Positions 1 through 5,260 of a DNA stretch of 5,345 nt are shown piece by piece. Positions within the stretch are counted from its first letter, which is position 1. Every line of letters begins with the position of its first letter. Source of the stretch: Oscillospiraceae bacterium (GTDB taxonomy: Bacteria > Bacillota > Clostridia > Oscillospirales > Acutalibacteraceae); the NCBI GenBank assembly GCA_902766855.1, contig CACXFE010000101.1, positions 1 through 5,345 on the forward strand. The letters are read 5' to 3'. The notes beneath the pieces are model-generated. The model was not told the origin of the DNA and searched no databases. It saw only the letters and a program-made list of their open reading frames with translations. The position numbers were made by a program, and so were the translations under genes.

Positions 1-1
1 C

Positions 2-328
2 GGGTGCGCGGCGTTTAACGATATTCCGAAACTGGTGCGAAAATACAGCGCGATGGGCAGGATCGCCTTCATGCACATCCGGCAGGTAACGCTATTGGAC
101 GACGGCAGTTTTGAAGAAAGCGGGCATCTTTCGGCGTGCGGAAGCCTTGATATGTATGAAATCGTAAACGCCTTGGTGGAAACGGGATTTGACGGCTATG
201 TGCGCCCCGATCACGGCAGAATGATCTGGGGAGAAACCGGCAAACCGGGCTACGGCTTATATGACCGGGCACTGGGCGCTGCCTATATCAACGGATTGTT
301 TGAGGCCTGTGAGAAAGGATTGAAATAA
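2..328 (+). CDS. uxuA: Mannonate dehydratase UxuA, C-terminal fragment (5' end outside window)
   Basis: The reading frame is open from base 2 and gives the last 108 residues; the family is about 350-360 residues long, so roughly two thirds is missing to the left. UxuA dehydrates D-mannonate to 2-keto-3-deoxy-D-gluconate (EC 4.2.1.8) in the cytoplasm, using Mn2+ or Fe2+ in a xylose-isomerase-like TIM barrel. Seen in the fragment: an NDIP segment (6-9), the FMHIR strand with a likely metal-binding His (25), SFEESGH (36-42), CGSLDMYE, and the hallmark RPDHGR (68-73), whose Asp (70) is a metal ligand in characterised UxuA, followed by PGYGLYDRALGAAY. These match clostridial and streptococcal UxuA as I remember them. 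The stop codon abuts the ATG of uxuB, which makes the next pathway enzyme its operon partner. Identification is firm; the upstream part and promoter cannot be judged. Confidence 0.93.
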   Translation, partial: GCAAFNDIPKLVRKYSAMGRIAFMHIRQVTLLDDGSFEESGHLSACGSLDMYEIVNALVETGFDGYVRPDHGRMIWGETGKPGYGLYDRALGAAYINGLFEACEKGLK

Positions 329-1177
329 ATGCAAAATGTACTGAATACCGATTTAAGTGGCAAAGTTGCGGTGGTAACGGGCGCGGGCGGTGTGCTGTGC
401 TCGGCGTTTTCCAAAACTCTGGCGAGAGCGGGGGCGAAGGTGGCACTTCTTGATCTGAACTTTGAAGCGGCGAAAGCATTTGCCGATGAAATCACATCAG
501 AGGGCGGCACGGCAAAAGCGTATTCCTGCAATGTGTTGGACAGAAGTATTTGTGAAAGCGTTGCCGAAGAGGTAAAAAAAGATTTTGGTGATTGCGATAT
601 TCTGATCAACGGCGCGGGCGGCAACAACCCGAAAGCCACCACGGACAAAGAATATTTTGAAATCGGAGATCTCGACGCCGAAACCAAGAGTTTTTTCGAC
701 CTTGAAAGTGACGGGGTAGGGTTTGTATTCAATCTGAATTTTCTCGGCACTTTGATCCCCACGCAGGTTTTTGCCAAACAGATGGTCGGCAGGGAAGGCT
801 GTAACATCTTGAATATTTCCAGCATGAACGCCTTTACACCGCTGACAAAAATTCCCGCCTATTCGGGCGCAAAGGCGGCAATTTCCAACTTTACACAGTG
901 GCTTGCTGTGCATTTCAGTAAGGTAGGTATCAGGGTGAACGCGATCGCGCCGGGCTTTTTCTCCACCAAGCAGAATGCCAAACTGTTGTGGAACGAGGAT
1001 GGCACGCCGACCGCAAGAACAGGCAAAATTTTAGCCGCCACGCCGATGGGCAGATTCGGCGAAGCGGCGGAACTCGAAGGCGGTCTACTTTTCCTGCTGA
1101 ACAACGAAGCGGCAAGTTTTATTACAGGGGTTGTTTTACCGATCGACGGCGGATTTTCCGCCTATTCGGGGGTGTAG
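329..1177 (+). CDS. uxuB: SDR-type D-mannonate oxidoreductase / fructuronate reductase UxuB
   Basis: This 282-residue short-chain dehydrogenase interconverts D-fructuronate and D-mannonate with NAD(H), one step before UxuA. Visible motifs: the cofactor loop TGAGGVLC (17-24), an acidic residue D42 at the end of the second strand (favours NAD over NADP), NGAGG (94-98), N137, and the catalytic Ser165-Tyr178-Lys182 set within ISSMNAF...YSGAK, then APGFF (207-211) and the C-terminal DGGFSAYSGV. An insert at about 99-130 (NPKATTDKEYF and FFDLESDG) is characteristic of the Bacillus YjmF / D-mannonate oxidoreductase subgroup, which separates it from generic SDRs such as gluconate 5-dehydrogenase. The ATG directly follows the uxuA TAA, and an AGAAAGGA site ends 9 nt upstream, inside uxuA, so the two are translationally linked. 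The last Gly of the usual TGxxxGxG motif is Cys24. The assignment rests on remembered family sequence plus gene context. Confidence 0.92.
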   Translation: MQNVLNTDLSGKVAVVTGAGGVLCSAFSKTLARAGAKVALLDLNFEAAKAFADEITSEGGTAKAYSCNVLDRSICESVAEEVKKDFGDCDILINGAGGNNPKATTDKEYFEIGDLDAETKSFFDLESDGVGFVFNLNFLGTLIPTQVFAKQMVGREGCNILNISSMNAFTPLTKIPAYSGAKAAISNFTQWLAVHFSKVGIRVNAIAPGFFSTKQNAKLLWNEDGTPTARTGKILAATPMGRFGEAAELEGGLLFLLNNEAASFITGVVLPIDGGFSAYSGV

Positions 1178-1180
1178 AAT

Positions 1181-2041
1181 ATGAAAATATATGCCTTTGC
1201 GGATGAAGCCGATGCAAAGATCGACGGTCAGATCGCGGCGATGAAACGCAACCGCCTTAACGGGCTTGAAATCCGAGGGGTGGACGGAGAAAATATTTCG
1301 GACATCACGCCCGAAAAGGCGAAAGAAGTGCGAAAAAAGTTGGAGGATAACGGGCTGACTGTTTGGTCGCTCGGCTCCCCGATCGGCAAAATCAAAATCG
1401 AGGATGATTTTGCGGCGCATCTGGAAAAACTGAAACATACGCTGGAAATCGGCAATCTTTTGGGCGCGGAAAATATTCGGCTTTTTTCTTTCTATTTGCC
1501 GGAAGGCAGCGATTTTGACGCCTATGCCGATGAAGTGCTGAACCGGGTGGGACAACTGGCGGAATGCACGGTCATGGCGGGCATTTCTCCCTGTCATGAA
1601 AATGAGAAAGGAATTTTCGGGGACAGTATCGAGCGGTGCTTAACCCTTTATGAATCGCTGCCGCTGTTGCAGGGGGTGTTTGACCCCGCGAATTTTGTGC
1701 AATGCGGGGTGGATGCCGCCGTTGCGTGGAAAATGTTGAAACCGTATATCAAATATCTGCATATCAAGGACGCTTTGCCGGACGGCGCGGTAGTCCCCGC
1801 CGGCAAAGGCGCGGGGCATCTTGCCGAAATTGTAAAAGAGTATGCTGCTTTTGGCGGTCAGGCTGTCACGATCGAGCCGCATTTAGCGGTGTTTGACGGT
1901 TTGAAAGAATTAGAGCAATCCGGCAATACCAGTGATGTAGGCGGGTATCGCTACCCCAATAATCAAACCGCGTTTGACGCCGCCTGCGAAGCCTTTCAAA
2001 AACTGTTTGAAGGAGAAGGGCAGCGTGAAAAATCACGCTGA
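1181..2041 (+). CDS. Sugar phosphate isomerase/epimerase-like TIM-barrel protein (AP endonuclease 2 / xylose isomerase-like)
   Basis: The 286-residue product belongs to the xylose isomerase-like TIM-barrel superfamily, whose members isomerise, epimerise, dehydrate or cleave sugars using a divalent metal. The probable metal ligands can be read in order: E140 in CHEN, D168 in FDPANF, H194 in YLHIKD and E232 in IEPH, with E30 (GLEIR) near the barrel mouth and the AGKGAG loop at 207-212, all typical of the family. There is no signal peptide or membrane segment, so it is cytoplasmic. The ATG lies 3 bp after the uxuB stop with GGGGGTG (1168-1174) as ribosome site, so it is co-transcribed with uxuA-uxuB. 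Its substrate cannot be read from sequence. Candidates are an aldose/ketose or acid-sugar epimerase serving the hexuronate route, or a lyase working with the oxidoreductase downstream. The last residues (about 280-286) are encoded within a palindrome that spans the stop codon and may be a non-conserved extension. Confidence 0.85.
   Translation: MKIYAFADEADAKIDGQIAAMKRNRLNGLEIRGVDGENISDITPEKAKEVRKKLEDNGLTVWSLGSPIGKIKIEDDFAAHLEKLKHTLEIGNLLGAENIRLFSFYLPEGSDFDAYADEVLNRVGQLAECTVMAGISPCHENEKGIFGDSIERCLTLYESLPLLQGVFDPANFVQCGVDAAVAWKMLKPYIKYLHIKDALPDGAVVPAGKGAGHLAEIVKEYAAFGGQAVTIEPHLAVFDGLKELEQSGNTSDVGGYRYPNNQTAFDAACEAFQKLFEGEGQREKSR
2021..2040. repeat. Perfect hairpin overlapping the stop codon of the TIM-barrel gene
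   Basis: CAGCGTGA (2021-2028) is the exact reverse complement of TCACGCTG (2033-2040), leaving an AAAA loop: an 8-bp perfect stem that covers the last codons and two bases of the TGA. It is followed by A-rich sequence, not a T run, so it is not a standard intrinsic terminator on the + strand. It could protect the 3' end of the upstream mRNA or be part of a repeat element that extends into the gap. Confidence 0.6.
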
Positions 2042-2049
2042 AAATATAG

Positions 2050-2087
2050 GGCGCGCGCCACTCGCCAACAAAGTGGCAACCGTGGCA
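2050..2087. repeat. GC-rich palindrome and competing GCCAC/GTGGC hairpins in the intergenic gap
   Basis: GGCGCGCGCC (2050-2059) is a 10-bp perfect palindrome. Overlapping it, GCCACT (2057-2062) pairs with AGTGGC (2072-2077) around a 9-nt loop. A direct copy of GTGGCA occurs at 2073-2078 and 2082-2087, so the left arm GCCAC could pair with either copy and form mutually exclusive stems. No T tract follows. Function is unknown; dense symmetry of this kind is typical of REP-like intergenic elements or RNA processing sites. Confidence 0.45.
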
Positions 2088-2090
2088 CAT

Positions 2091-2130
2091 GCGTTATCAT
2101 CATCACCGTGTCTGTGATGATTCATAGCGT
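2091..2130. repeat. 40-nt imperfect hairpin just upstream of the Gfo/Idh ribosome site
   Basis: ATCATCAC (2099-2106) pairs perfectly with GTGATGAT (2114-2121) across a 7-nt loop. After a small internal loop (C2098 against T2122-C2123), GCGTTAT (2091-2097) pairs with ATAGCGT (2124-2130), including two G-U pairs. The total is a 15-pair stem ending at a TTTT run (2130-2133). It sits 9 nt before the Shine-Dalgarno site of the next gene. It could be a weak terminator or attenuator, a stabilising 5' or 3' stem-loop, or a long operator; the T run is too short for a confident terminator call. Confidence 0.5.
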
Positions 2131-2139
2131 TTTGTGTCC

Positions 2140-2147
2140 AGAAAGGA
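2140..2147 (+). promoter_or_regulatory. Ribosome binding site that fixes the start of the Gfo/Idh gene
   Basis: AGAAAGGA lies 7 nt before ATG 2155. An in-frame GTG at 2134 lies upstream of this site and so could not use it, and ATG 2149 and GTG 2152 are too close to it. ATG 2161 is possible (13 nt), but the spacing favours 2155. Confidence 0.7.
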
Positions 2148-2154
2148 TATGGTG

Positions 2155-3333
2155 ATGAATATGGAAAAAATCAAATTGGGTATCATCGGGATCGGCAATA
2201 TGGGCTCCGGGCACGCCAACAATATCAAATCCGGGCATTGCCCCGCCGTGCAGTTGACCGCCATTGCGGATATTGATTCTGACCGTCTGCGATGGGCAAA
2301 GGAGCAAAACTATGCCGAGAATATCACCTATTTTGATGACGCGATCACGATGCTGGACAGCGGCCTGATTGATTCCTGCCTGATCGCCGTCCCGCATTAT
2401 CAACATACGGTGTATGCGATCGAGTGTATGAAACGCGGGATCCATGTCATGGTGGAAAAACCGGCGGGCGTTTATACAAAACAGGTCAAAGAGATGAACG
2501 CCTGTGCCGCCGAACACCCCGAAGTGGTGTTCGGTATGATGTTCAACCAGCGTACCAACTGCGTTTACAGGAAACTGCGGGAACTGGTGCAATCGGGGAA
2601 ATACGGCCGGATCAGGCGCACAAATTGGATCATTACCGATTGGTATCGCTCACAGATTTATTATGATTCGGGCAACTGGCGCGCTACTTGGAGCGGCGAA
2701 GGCGGCGGTGTGCTTTTAAACCAGTGCCCGCACCAGTTGGATCTGTGGCAGTGGATCTGCGGGATGCCCAAAATGGTGGAAGCGCACTTGCATTTCGGCA
2801 AATGGCACGATATCGAGGTGGAAGACGATGTGACCGCTTATGTGGAGTATGAAAACGGCGCGACCGGTGTGTTTATCACTTCTACAGGGGATGCACACGG
2901 TACAAACCGCTTGGAAATACAAATGGACAAGGCGAAATTTGTCGTTGAAAACAACAAACTGATGATGGAAGAATATGAAATGAGCGAGCCGGAGTTTTCC
3001 AAAACCAATCAAGTGCCTTTTGCTACCGTGAAAAGTGAAAAACGCGAAGTGGAAACAGACGGCGAAAATCCGCAGCATATCGGCGTTGTGAACGCCTGGG
3101 CGGACGCCATCCTGCACGGCGGCAAATTGGTGGCAAGAGGGGAGGAAGGCCTCAACGGGTTGACTCTTTCTAATGCAATGCACCTCTCCGCTTTTTTGAA
3201 GAAGCCCATCGAATTGCCGTTTGACGACGACCTGTATGTTGCCGAGTTAAAGAAACGCGTGAACACCTCGCGCAAAAAGAGCGGCAAAGCGGTGTTTGCC
3301 GATACCGCCGGCAGTTACGCGGGCAATTCATAA
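2155..3333 (+). CDS. Gfo/Idh/MocA-family NAD(P)-dependent oxidoreductase
   Basis: The product is 392 residues from the chosen ATG, within the usual range for this family of sugar and cyclitol dehydrogenases. The N-terminal Rossmann fold shows GIGNMGSGH (12-20), with D39 after the second strand suggesting NAD, then VPHYQHT (79-85) and the family signature VEKPAG (100-105), whose Lys102 is the expected catalytic lysine. The C-terminal alpha/beta domain shows the GEGGGVLLNQCPHQLDLWQW segment (181-200) with the catalytic His193. The position equivalent to the Asp of inositol dehydrogenase (four residues before the His) is Asn189, as in many members of unknown substrate. No signal sequence is visible, so it is cytoplasmic. 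It follows the TIM-barrel gene after 113 bp of structured DNA and may be partly read from the upstream operon. Family assignment is firm; the substrate is not known. Confidence 0.93.
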   Translation: MNMEKIKLGIIGIGNMGSGHANNIKSGHCPAVQLTAIADIDSDRLRWAKEQNYAENITYFDDAITMLDSGLIDSCLIAVPHYQHTVYAIECMKRGIHVMVEKPAGVYTKQVKEMNACAAEHPEVVFGMMFNQRTNCVYRKLRELVQSGKYGRIRRTNWIITDWYRSQIYYDSGNWRATWSGEGGGVLLNQCPHQLDLWQWICGMPKMVEAHLHFGKWHDIEVEDDVTAYVEYENGATGVFITSTGDAHGTNRLEIQMDKAKFVVENNKLMMEEYEMSEPEFSKTNQVPFATVKSEKREVETDGENPQHIGVVNAWADAILHGGKLVARGEEGLNGLTLSNAMHLSAFLKKPIELPFDDDLYVAELKKRVNTSRKKSGKAVFADTAGSYAGNS

Positions 3334-3342
3334 AGCGCCCGC
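3319..3342. repeat. Weak GC-rich stem spanning the Gfo/Idh stop codon
   Basis: GCGGGC (3319-3324) pairs with GCCCGC (3337-3342) across a 12-nt loop that contains the TAA. The following bases are CCCCGTTT, so only a three-T tail is present. This could be a weak terminator separating the gene from the promoter downstream, but the long loop and short T run keep confidence low. Confidence 0.3.
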
Positions 3343-3379
3343 CCCCGTTTGCCAAAATCGAAAGAAAAGAGTCCGCTTG

Positions 3380-3408
3380 TTGCTTTTTGATCTTATGTTT
3401 GTTATAAT
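3380..3408 (+). promoter_or_regulatory. Sigma-A-type promoter with extended -10 for the rhamnosidase gene
   Basis: TATAAT at 3403-3408 matches the -10 consensus exactly and is preceded by TGT (3400-3402), the TGn of an extended -10. A 17-bp spacer separates it from TTGCTT (3380-3385), a partial -35 match. The surroundings are AT-rich compared with the flanking genes. Transcription should start at about 3414-3416, giving a leader of about 120 nt. This is the clearest promoter in the window and implies that the rhamnosidase has its own control. Confidence 0.75.
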
Positions 3409-3416
3409 AATGTTAA

Positions 3417-3452
3417 TTTCACCAATGCGGCAGGCCGTCGATATTGGTGAAA
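3417..3452. promoter_or_regulatory. 10-bp perfect inverted repeat at the predicted transcription start (operator or leader hairpin)
   Basis: TTTCACCAAT (3417-3426) is the exact reverse complement of ATTGGTGAAA (3443-3452), separated by 16 nt that contain a smaller inverted repeat (CGGC 3428-3431 with GCCG 3434-3437). It begins 8 bp after the -10, so a protein bound there would block initiation or early elongation; in RNA it would form a stem at the very 5' end of the mRNA. No T run follows, so it is not a terminator. A repressor or activator site for a sugar-responsive regulator is the simplest reading, but the regulator gene is not in the window. Confidence 0.6.
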
Positions 3453-3525
3453 AAGCGTGGATTTTGGCGGTCGCATTCATTGGAAGGACTGCTTGACAGG
3501 CAAGAAGACAGATTTTTTGCTTTTG

Positions 3526-3533
3526 GGAGGAAA
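3526..3533 (+). promoter_or_regulatory. Strong ribosome binding site fixing the rhamnosidase start
   Basis: GGAGGAAA lies 4 nt before ATG 3538 (7 nt from the last G of GGAGG), close to the ideal. The in-frame GTG at 3457 has no such site, and the 27 codons it would add run through the leader and do not look like protein, so ATG 3538 is taken as the start. Confidence 0.85.
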
Positions 3534-3537
3534 CGGT

Positions 3538-5196
3538 ATGAAGGTGACGGAGAAACTGCAATGGGGTGAAACCGATTCAAGGCAGCGCAGGGAACTGTAC
3601 CCGGTCAGAATCGTTCGATGCTTTGGGGAAGTACGGAATCACGAAGCGTTATTATTACCGAAACCGAACCAGATCACGACCAAGGAATCGGAACTCACGG
3701 AACTGCGGAACAACGGTGGAGAAGAAGCGGCTGTTCTGCTCGATTTCGGCGCGGAGATCAACGGGGGCCTTCGCATTTTGGGGTATACGGTCGAGGGCGA
3801 CCGGTATGCACAGATGCAGGTGACCTTCGGGGAATCGGTGATGGAGGCTTTAAGCGAGATAGATGAGAAAAACGCTACGAATGACCATACGCCGAGAGCG
3901 TTTTCCTTTCTTGTGCCGTCTTTCAGCGACCAGACGGTGGGTGAAACGGGGTTTCGCTTTGTATGTGTAAGGTTGAAAGGGAAATCGGTCAAGGTGAGTT
4001 TCAAAGCCCTTCACGCGGTATCGGTTTTCCGGGATATAGAATACAAGGGCAGTTTTTGCTGTAACGATGACCTGCTCAATCAAATATACGATACGGCCGC
4101 CTATACCTGCCACCTGAATATGCAGCGGTATGTTTGGGACGGCATCAAACGCGATCGCTTGGTGTGGGTGGGGGATATGCACCCCGAAATGCTGACGATC
4201 CGGACGGTCTTCGGGGTACAGCCCGTGATGACCGAAACCATCCGCTTTGCCCGCGAAACCACGCCGCTTCCCGATTTTATGAACGGCTTTCCCACCTATT
4301 CGATATGGTGGCTTCGCATTTTATGGGACTGGTATTATTACACCGGCGACCGGGATTTTCTGGAAGAAAACAAAGACTATGCGATCGGGTTGATCCGGCA
4401 ACTTGCCGATGATGTCGGTTTGGATGGGAGCGACACCTTCGATTATGATTTTTTGGATTGGCCTACTTCGGGAACGCCGGCGGGCAAGCAGGGCGTGAAA
4501 GGGTTGCTGGCTTCGGGGTTGGAGGTTTTTTCGAAAATCGCAACCGAGTTAGGCGAGGTTGCGCTGGCACAGGAGTGCGAGAAAAAACTGGCGGCCATGC
4601 GGACAAGGCGGTATGATCCCCACGGGGCCAAGCAAACGGCGGCTTTTTTGATGCTGTCGGGTTTGGCGGAGGAAGAAAAATCCGCCGAAATGATTTTAGA
4701 AGGCGGCGCCCGAGGGATGTCCACCTTTATGAGTTATTATATTTTGACCGCCGCCGCAAAAAAATCCATGAGCGGGGCGCTTGCCATGCTTCGGGAATAC
4801 TACGGCGGAATGCTGAAAATGGGCGCAACCTCCTTTTGGGAGGATTTTGATGTGGAATGGCTTGACAACGCGGCTCCGATCGATGAAATCGTTCCCGAAG
4901 GGAAGCAGGATCTTCACGGCGATCACGGCGCATACTGTTATCAGGGCTTCCGGCATAGCCTTTGCCATGGGTGGTCTTCTGCCCCGACGGCCTTTTTGGC
5001 GGAAAAGGTGTTGGGAATCGAGATTGCCGATGTCGGCTGTAAAAAAATCAGGATCCGGCCGGATTTGGGCGATCTTTTGTGGGCCAAAGGCACTTATCCC
5101 ACTCCTTTTGGGGTGATCACCGTGTCCCACCGAAAACAGGCGGACGGCAGCATTCTCACGGAAGTTGACGCGCCGAAGGAAATTGAGATCCTGTAA
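3538..5196 (+). CDS. GH78-type alpha-L-rhamnosidase, intracellular
   Basis: The 552-residue product is predicted to release terminal alpha-L-rhamnose by the inverting GH78 mechanism. The order seen is: a beta-sandwich region (about 64-165) with DFGAEINGGLRI, GDRYAQMQVTFGE and GFRFVCVRLKG, all reminiscent of GH78 accessory domains; the linker GSFCCNDDLLNQIYDTA; the (alpha/alpha)6 barrel (about 175-490) with DGIKRDRLVWVGDMHPE (201-217), GATSFWEDFD (429-438) and CHGWSSAPTAFL (476-487); and a short C-terminal beta region ending at PKEIEIL. D201, D206 and D213 line up with the acidic cluster of Bacillus RhaB (Asp567, Glu572, Asp579 as I recall), so Asp206 stands where a Glu acid is usual; E435 is the likely second catalytic residue. 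It is shorter than many GH78 enzymes and lacks a signal peptide, so it probably acts on imported oligosaccharides. It has its own promoter. Activity on another alpha-L-sugar or a glycan-specific subfamily is possible. Confidence 0.85.
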   Translation: MKVTEKLQWGETDSRQRRELYPVRIVRCFGEVRNHEALLLPKPNQITTKESELTELRNNGGEEAAVLLDFGAEINGGLRILGYTVEGDRYAQMQVTFGESVMEALSEIDEKNATNDHTPRAFSFLVPSFSDQTVGETGFRFVCVRLKGKSVKVSFKALHAVSVFRDIEYKGSFCCNDDLLNQIYDTAAYTCHLNMQRYVWDGIKRDRLVWVGDMHPEMLTIRTVFGVQPVMTETIRFARETTPLPDFMNGFPTYSIWWLRILWDWYYYTGDRDFLEENKDYAIGLIRQLADDVGLDGSDTFDYDFLDWPTSGTPAGKQGVKGLLASGLEVFSKIATELGEVALAQECEKKLAAMRTRRYDPHGAKQTAAFLMLSGLAEEEKSAEMILEGGARGMSTFMSYYILTAAAKKSMSGALAMLREYYGGMLKMGATSFWEDFDVEWLDNAAPIDEIVPEGKQDLHGDHGAYCYQGFRHSLCHGWSSAPTAFLAEKVLGIEIADVGCKKIRIRPDLGDLLWAKGTYPTPFGVITVSHRKQADGSILTEVDAPKEIEIL

Positions 5197-5200
5197 TGCG

Positions 5201-5217
5201 TTTCCGTTTTACGGAAA
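5201..5217. repeat. Short perfect hairpin just after the rhamnosidase stop
   Basis: TTTCCGT (5201-5207) pairs with ACGGAAA (5211-5217) around a TTT loop, 4 nt after the TAA. It has no T tail on the + strand. It may serve as a 3' end stabiliser, or act together with the larger stem that follows; its AT-rich base makes it a modest structure. Confidence 0.45.
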
Positions 5218-5260
5218 AAAGATAAACAAACGAACTGCCCGGCAATTTCTGCCGGGCAGT
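5212..5260 (-). terminator. Intrinsic terminator, best oriented for a convergent minus-strand gene
   Basis: ACTGCCCGGC (5234-5243) and GCCGGGCAGT (5251-5260) form a perfect 10-bp GC-rich stem with a 7-nt loop. On the + strand it is followed by GAGAGTG, with no T run. Read on the minus strand it is followed by a T-rich stretch (5233 down to 5212, ending in six Ts), the classical layout. It therefore probably ends a gene entering from beyond the right edge, and the stem may also stop rhamnosidase transcription from the left. Confidence 0.65.

Noticed and set aside
283..825. 180-codon minus-strand open frame opposite uxuB
   Set aside because: It lies entirely antisense to a well-supported SDR gene, has low-complexity Ser/Pro/Leu-rich sequence, and has no recognisable motif; it is a by-product of codon bias in uxuB.
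2134..2154. Upstream GTG start for the Gfo/Idh gene
   Set aside because: The Shine-Dalgarno site lies downstream of this GTG, so it could not serve it, and the extra residues precede the normal Rossmann strand.
2122..2592. 156-codon minus-strand open frame opposite the Gfo/Idh gene
   Set aside because: The translation is His-rich without family features and mirrors the conserved Rossmann domain on the other strand.
3296..3496. 66-codon + strand open frame across the promoter region
   Set aside because: It overlaps the end of the Gfo/Idh gene out of frame, has no ribosome site, and runs through the promoter and palindrome.
3457..3537. 27-codon N-terminal extension of the rhamnosidase from a GTG
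   Set aside because: There is no ribosome site before the GTG, while GGAGGAAA is ideally placed before ATG 3538; the extension covers the leader of the mRNA.
3453..3537. Riboswitch or attenuator in the rhamnosidase leader
   Set aside because: Beyond the palindrome only a 4-bp CTTG/CAAG stem ahead of a six-T run (3513-3518) is visible; this is too weak for a terminator and no known riboswitch core was recognised.
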